Below, in pieces: positions 5,227 through 6,086 of a stretch of DNA of 6,086 bases. Numbering within the stretch: position 1 is the first letter of the stretch; each line of letters opens with the position of its first letter. The notes under the pieces are model-generated. The model saw only the letters and a program-made list of their open reading frames with translations, did not search any database and was not told where the DNA came from. The position numbers were made by a program, and so were the translations under genes. Source of the stretch: Armatimonadota bacterium (GTDB lineage Bacteria > Sysuimicrobiota > Sysuimicrobiia > Sysuimicrobiales > JACQTN01); the NCBI GenBank assembly GCA_016210785.1, contig JACQTN010000315.1:1-6086 (forward strand), in the 5' to 3' direction.

Positions 5227-6086
5227 CTACTCCACGCGGGCATTCCGCAGATGAATCCACTCGGTCGGCAGGTACACGACGCCCTTCACGCGCCTGGTGT
5301 TGGCCGAGATCCGGTTAATGGAAAAGAGGTAGACCCATGGCTGCTCCTGCCACAGGATTTCCTGGACCTTCTCGTACGCCTGCTGTCGCTGCCGGGGGTC
5401 GACCGCGGACACCGCCCGGGTCAGCAGCGCGTCCACCTCGGGGTTGCCGTAGAGCTGGCGGTTGCAGCACTTGGGCGCCTGGAGCTGGGAGTGGAAGTTG
5501 GTGCGCAGAGAGTAATCGGCGTCGCCACTCTGGTTGCCCCAGCCGTAGTAGGTCATCTCGTTCACGCCCTTGTTGCGCAGCTCGGACAGCCACTGGCCGG
5601 TCTCGCGGACGTCCAGTTGGACGTCGATGTTGACCTTCTTGAGCATGGCGGCCAGCGCCTCGCCGATCTGCTGCGCCGCCGCGTACGTGCCGGTGGGTAC
5701 CGACATGGTGGTCTTGAAGCCCTGGCCGTAGCCGGCCTCCGCCATCAGCTTGCGCGCCCGCTCCAGATCCAGGTCAAAGACCTTCTGCGACTTGTGCGGC
5801 CACACGCCGGGCGGCAGCGGAGAGTCGGCGACGCGTCCGAAGCCCCGCAGGAAGTTGTCCACGATGGCCTTCTTGTCGATGGCGTAGGCCATGGCGTGGC
5901 GCACCTTCACCTCGCTGGTGGGCTTGCGGCCCATGTTCACCAGGATGCCCTGCATGCGCCCCAGCGGCGCGTTGATGACCTGGATCTTGTTGTTGCTCCG
6001 CTGGCGCTCCGCCTCGGCGGGCGGCAGCACCAAGACCACGTCCACCTCGCCGGTCTCCTGGCCGATGGCACGCGCGTGGTCCGCCG
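5227..6086 (-). CDS. Family 5 ABC-transporter solute-binding protein (SBP4), N-terminus cut by window edge
   Basis: The visible 285 residues are the C-terminal half of a binding protein very similar to SBP3. The frame is open to the right edge (ADHARAIGQETGEVDVVLVL aligns with residues 231-249 of SBP3), so the GTG at 6045 is an internal valine and not the start. The alignment with SBP3 runs without a gap to the same final residues, LPTEWIHLRNARVE, with 57 differences in 271 residues after the DVVLVL segment (counted by eye, about 79% identity). GWGNQSGDADYSLRTNF and the Cys-Cys pair are kept (cysteine codons at 5464-5469). About 230 residues with the signal peptide and first lobe must lie beyond the edge. 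The gene leads the visible operon. It could differ from SBP3 in ligand range, since substitutions cluster around the Cys-Cys segment, but this is inference. Confidence 0.93.
   Translation of the reverse strand, partial: ADHARAIGQETGEVDVVLVLPPAEAERQRSNNKIQVINAPLGRMQGILVNMGRKPTSEVKVRHAMAYAIDKKAIVDNFLRGFGRVADSPLPPGVWPHKSQKVFDLDLERARKLMAEAGYGQGFKTTMSVPTGTYAAAQQIGEALAAMLKKVNIDVQLDVRETGQWLSELRNKGVNEMTYYGWGNQSGDADYSLRTNFHSQLQAPKCCNRQLYGNPEVDALLTRAVSAVDPRQRQQAYEKVQEILWQEQPWVYLFSINRISANTRRVKGVVYLPTEWIHLRNARVE

Larger units (their letters stand above)
3639..6086. repeat. Tandem gene duplication, SBP3/SBP4
   Basis: Positions 3639-4498 and 5227-6086 are diverged direct copies at a constant offset of 1588 nt with no insertion or deletion, starting at the stop codons (TAA in SBP3, TAG in SBP4). 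The homology ends at the stop codons, so the duplicated unit visible here is the coding sequence. The right copy continues outside the window. Confidence 0.85.

Noticed and set aside
4296..5318. A 340-codon plus-strand frame antisense to SBP3 and running into SBP4
   Set aside because: It is again in codon-opposite-codon register with SBP3, has shadow-type composition, lacks a recognisable domain, and lies opposite a well-supported gene.
5227..6045. Reading SBP4 as a complete 272-residue protein starting at the GTG at 6045
   Set aside because: The frame continues to the right edge with clear similarity to SBP3 residues before this point, so the GTG encodes an internal valine.
1..6086. CRISPR array, insertion sequence or RNA gene
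   Set aside because: The only repeats are diverged protein-coding duplicates. There are no short regular repeats with spacers, no inverted terminal repeats and no transposase, and nearly all bases are inside the five genes.

Overview
The window is a GC-rich bacterial segment in which every supported gene lies on the minus strand and reads right to left. It holds four genes for family 5 (SBP_bac_5; DppA/OppA/NikA-like) ABC-transporter solute-binding proteins and one gene for an extended short-chain NAD(P)-dependent epimerase/dehydratase. The outermost two genes are cut by the window edges. Two of the three visible internal starts have strong AGGAGG ribosome-binding sites, two genes start with GTG, and TTA/CTA/TCA codons are so rare that very long antisense reading frames appear. 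The leaders look like ordinary Sec signal peptides with no lipobox cysteine, which suggests soluble periplasmic proteins and so a diderm host. The protein style resembles GC-rich uncultivated soil or groundwater lineages (for example Rokubacteria or CSP1-3/Sysuimicrobiota-like bacteria), but this placement is a guess.

In transcription order the layout is: SBP4 (5227-6086, N-terminus outside the window), a 43-nt gap, SBP3 (3639-5183), a 13-nt gap, the epimerase (2648-3625, GTG start), a 68-nt gap with a hairpin, SBP2 (1026-2579, GTG start), a 39-nt gap with a hairpin, and SBP1 (1-986, C-terminus outside the window). The tight, same-direction spacing suggests a single operon whose promoter lies beyond the right edge. 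No promoter, terminator with a T-tract, tRNA, rRNA, CRISPR array or mobile element is visible.

The most notable property is the symmetry. SBP1 and SBP2 are close paralogues (about 86% identical by eye over the visible mature part), and SBP3 and SBP4 are close paralogues (about 79% identical with no gap over 285 residues). The two pairs are only distantly related to each other, and the epimerase sits exactly between them. No permease or ATPase gene is in the window, so the binding proteins must use a transporter encoded elsewhere or beyond the edges. A working idea, which is inference only, is that several binding proteins with overlapping specificities feed a shared importer and the epimerase acts on an imported (perhaps sugar-like) compound.
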